NCBI RefSeq assembly: GCF_003340565.1
Contig: NZ_QPLK01000004.1
Span: 62,001 to 126,000 of the forward strand
Length of the DNA stretch: 64,000 bases
Reading direction: 5' to 3'
From: Rhodovulum sp. 12E13
GTDB taxonomy: Bacteria > Pseudomonadota > Alphaproteobacteria > Rhodobacterales > Rhodobacteraceae
This document shows, piece by piece, positions 63,853 through 64,000 of this stretch; the stretch's first letter is position 1; every line of letters begins with the position of its first letter. A program made the translations under genes and the position numbers. Below the pieces are notes generated by a model. That model had not been told where the DNA came from. It did not search any database and was given only the letters and a program-made list of their open reading frames with translations.

Positions 63853-64000
63853 ATGACCGAGATCAGCCGTGTCGCCCTGTTCGGAAAGCTGAACAAGCTG
63901 GGCTACCAGGCCGTCGAGGGCGCGACGGTGTTCTGCAAGATGCGGGGCAATCCCTATGTCGAGCTGCCCCACTGGCTGCACCAGATCCTCAACGGGCAGG
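63853..64000 (+). CDS. tssH: T6SS ATPase TssH/ClpV, 5' end
   Basis: The 49 codons in the window encode the N-terminal domain of ClpV: MTEISRVALFGKLNKLGYQ and GNPYVELPHWLHQIL. ClpV is the AAA+ ATPase that disassembles the contracted sheath. AAAGGA lies ahead of the ATG. The gene is cut off by the window edge. Confidence 0.93.
   Translation, partial: MTEISRVALFGKLNKLGYQAVEGATVFCKMRGNPYVELPHWLHQILNGQ

Overview
This window is about 70% G+C chromosome of an alphaproteobacterium, most likely a member of the Rhodobacteraceae (Roseobacter/Rhodobacter group). I infer this from the ccoGHIS set behind an FNR-type box, the glnK-amtB pair, a ribose-type ABC catabolic locus, the overlapping ATGA gene junctions, and a recurrent hairpin + TATTTG intergenic element that I associate with this group from memory. 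No rRNA, tRNA, CRISPR array, insertion sequence or prophage was seen. Gene density is very high and nearly every gap is under 300 bp.

Layout. (1) 1-4769: the 5' end of a CsbD-like stress gene, then ccoGHIS, the copper-delivery and assembly genes for cbb3-type cytochrome oxidase, behind a near-perfect FNR/FnrL box. (2) 4964-5752: yaaA, followed by about 450 bp without a convincing gene. (3) 6209-23444: a large catabolic locus built on two divergent operons. The leftward arm carries an HTH-solute-binding-domain fusion regulator, a short-chain dehydrogenase (SDR), an M24-family protein with one altered metal ligand, 2-oxo-acid/acetoin-type dehydrogenase E1-alpha and E1-beta, a di-lipoyl E2-like protein with a degenerate catalytic part, an aldehyde dehydrogenase and a separate E2 catalytic protein without a lipoyl domain. 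The rightward arm carries a ribose-type ABC transporter, a second SDR paralogous to the first, a 3-hydroxyisobutyrate-dehydrogenase-like enzyme and a ThuA-like protein. AT-rich half-sites phased at about one helical turn lie between the arms. The substrate is unknown; this is my main candidate for an undescribed pathway.

(4) 23478-35520: housekeeping and metabolic genes (recQ, yggT, a lytic transglycosylase, smpB, a methyltransferase, a mercaptopyruvate sulfurtransferase, two GNATs, an aminotransferase, dapE, rnr). (5) 35586-39908: amtB-glnK with a strong intrinsic terminator, divergent from a class A penicillin-binding protein. (6) 40059-48376: small metabolic genes (RidA, GDPD, a PF04339 acyltransferase-like protein, pterin dehydratase, a Tat-exported DUF411 protein, a peroxiredoxin with a ParB/sulfiredoxin-fold partner, a ferredoxin reductase, rsmD, glpK). 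(7) 48454-51786: rmlCBDA for dTDP-L-rhamnose. (8) 51808-55551: an ExbB-ExbD-ExbD proton-channel operon ending in a TonB-like membrane-anchored protein with a DUF4384-like C-terminus, transcribed divergently from (9) 55827-64000: a type VI secretion locus, tssA-tssB-tssC-hcp-tagJ-tssE-tssF-tssG-tssH(partial).

How the genes work together: the cco genes prepare a high-affinity oxidase under low oxygen. The catabolic locus imports a sugar- or polyol-like compound and probably oxidises it to a diketone or 2-oxo compound, which the thiamine/lipoate complex cleaves to acyl-CoA. GlnK-AmtB control ammonium uptake. Rml supplies rhamnose for a surface polysaccharide. The T6SS tail-tube/baseplate genes sit beside a proton-motive-force transducer of unknown role. 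Start sites are chosen by ribosome-binding sites and family length; functions rest on motifs read by eye, without any database search.
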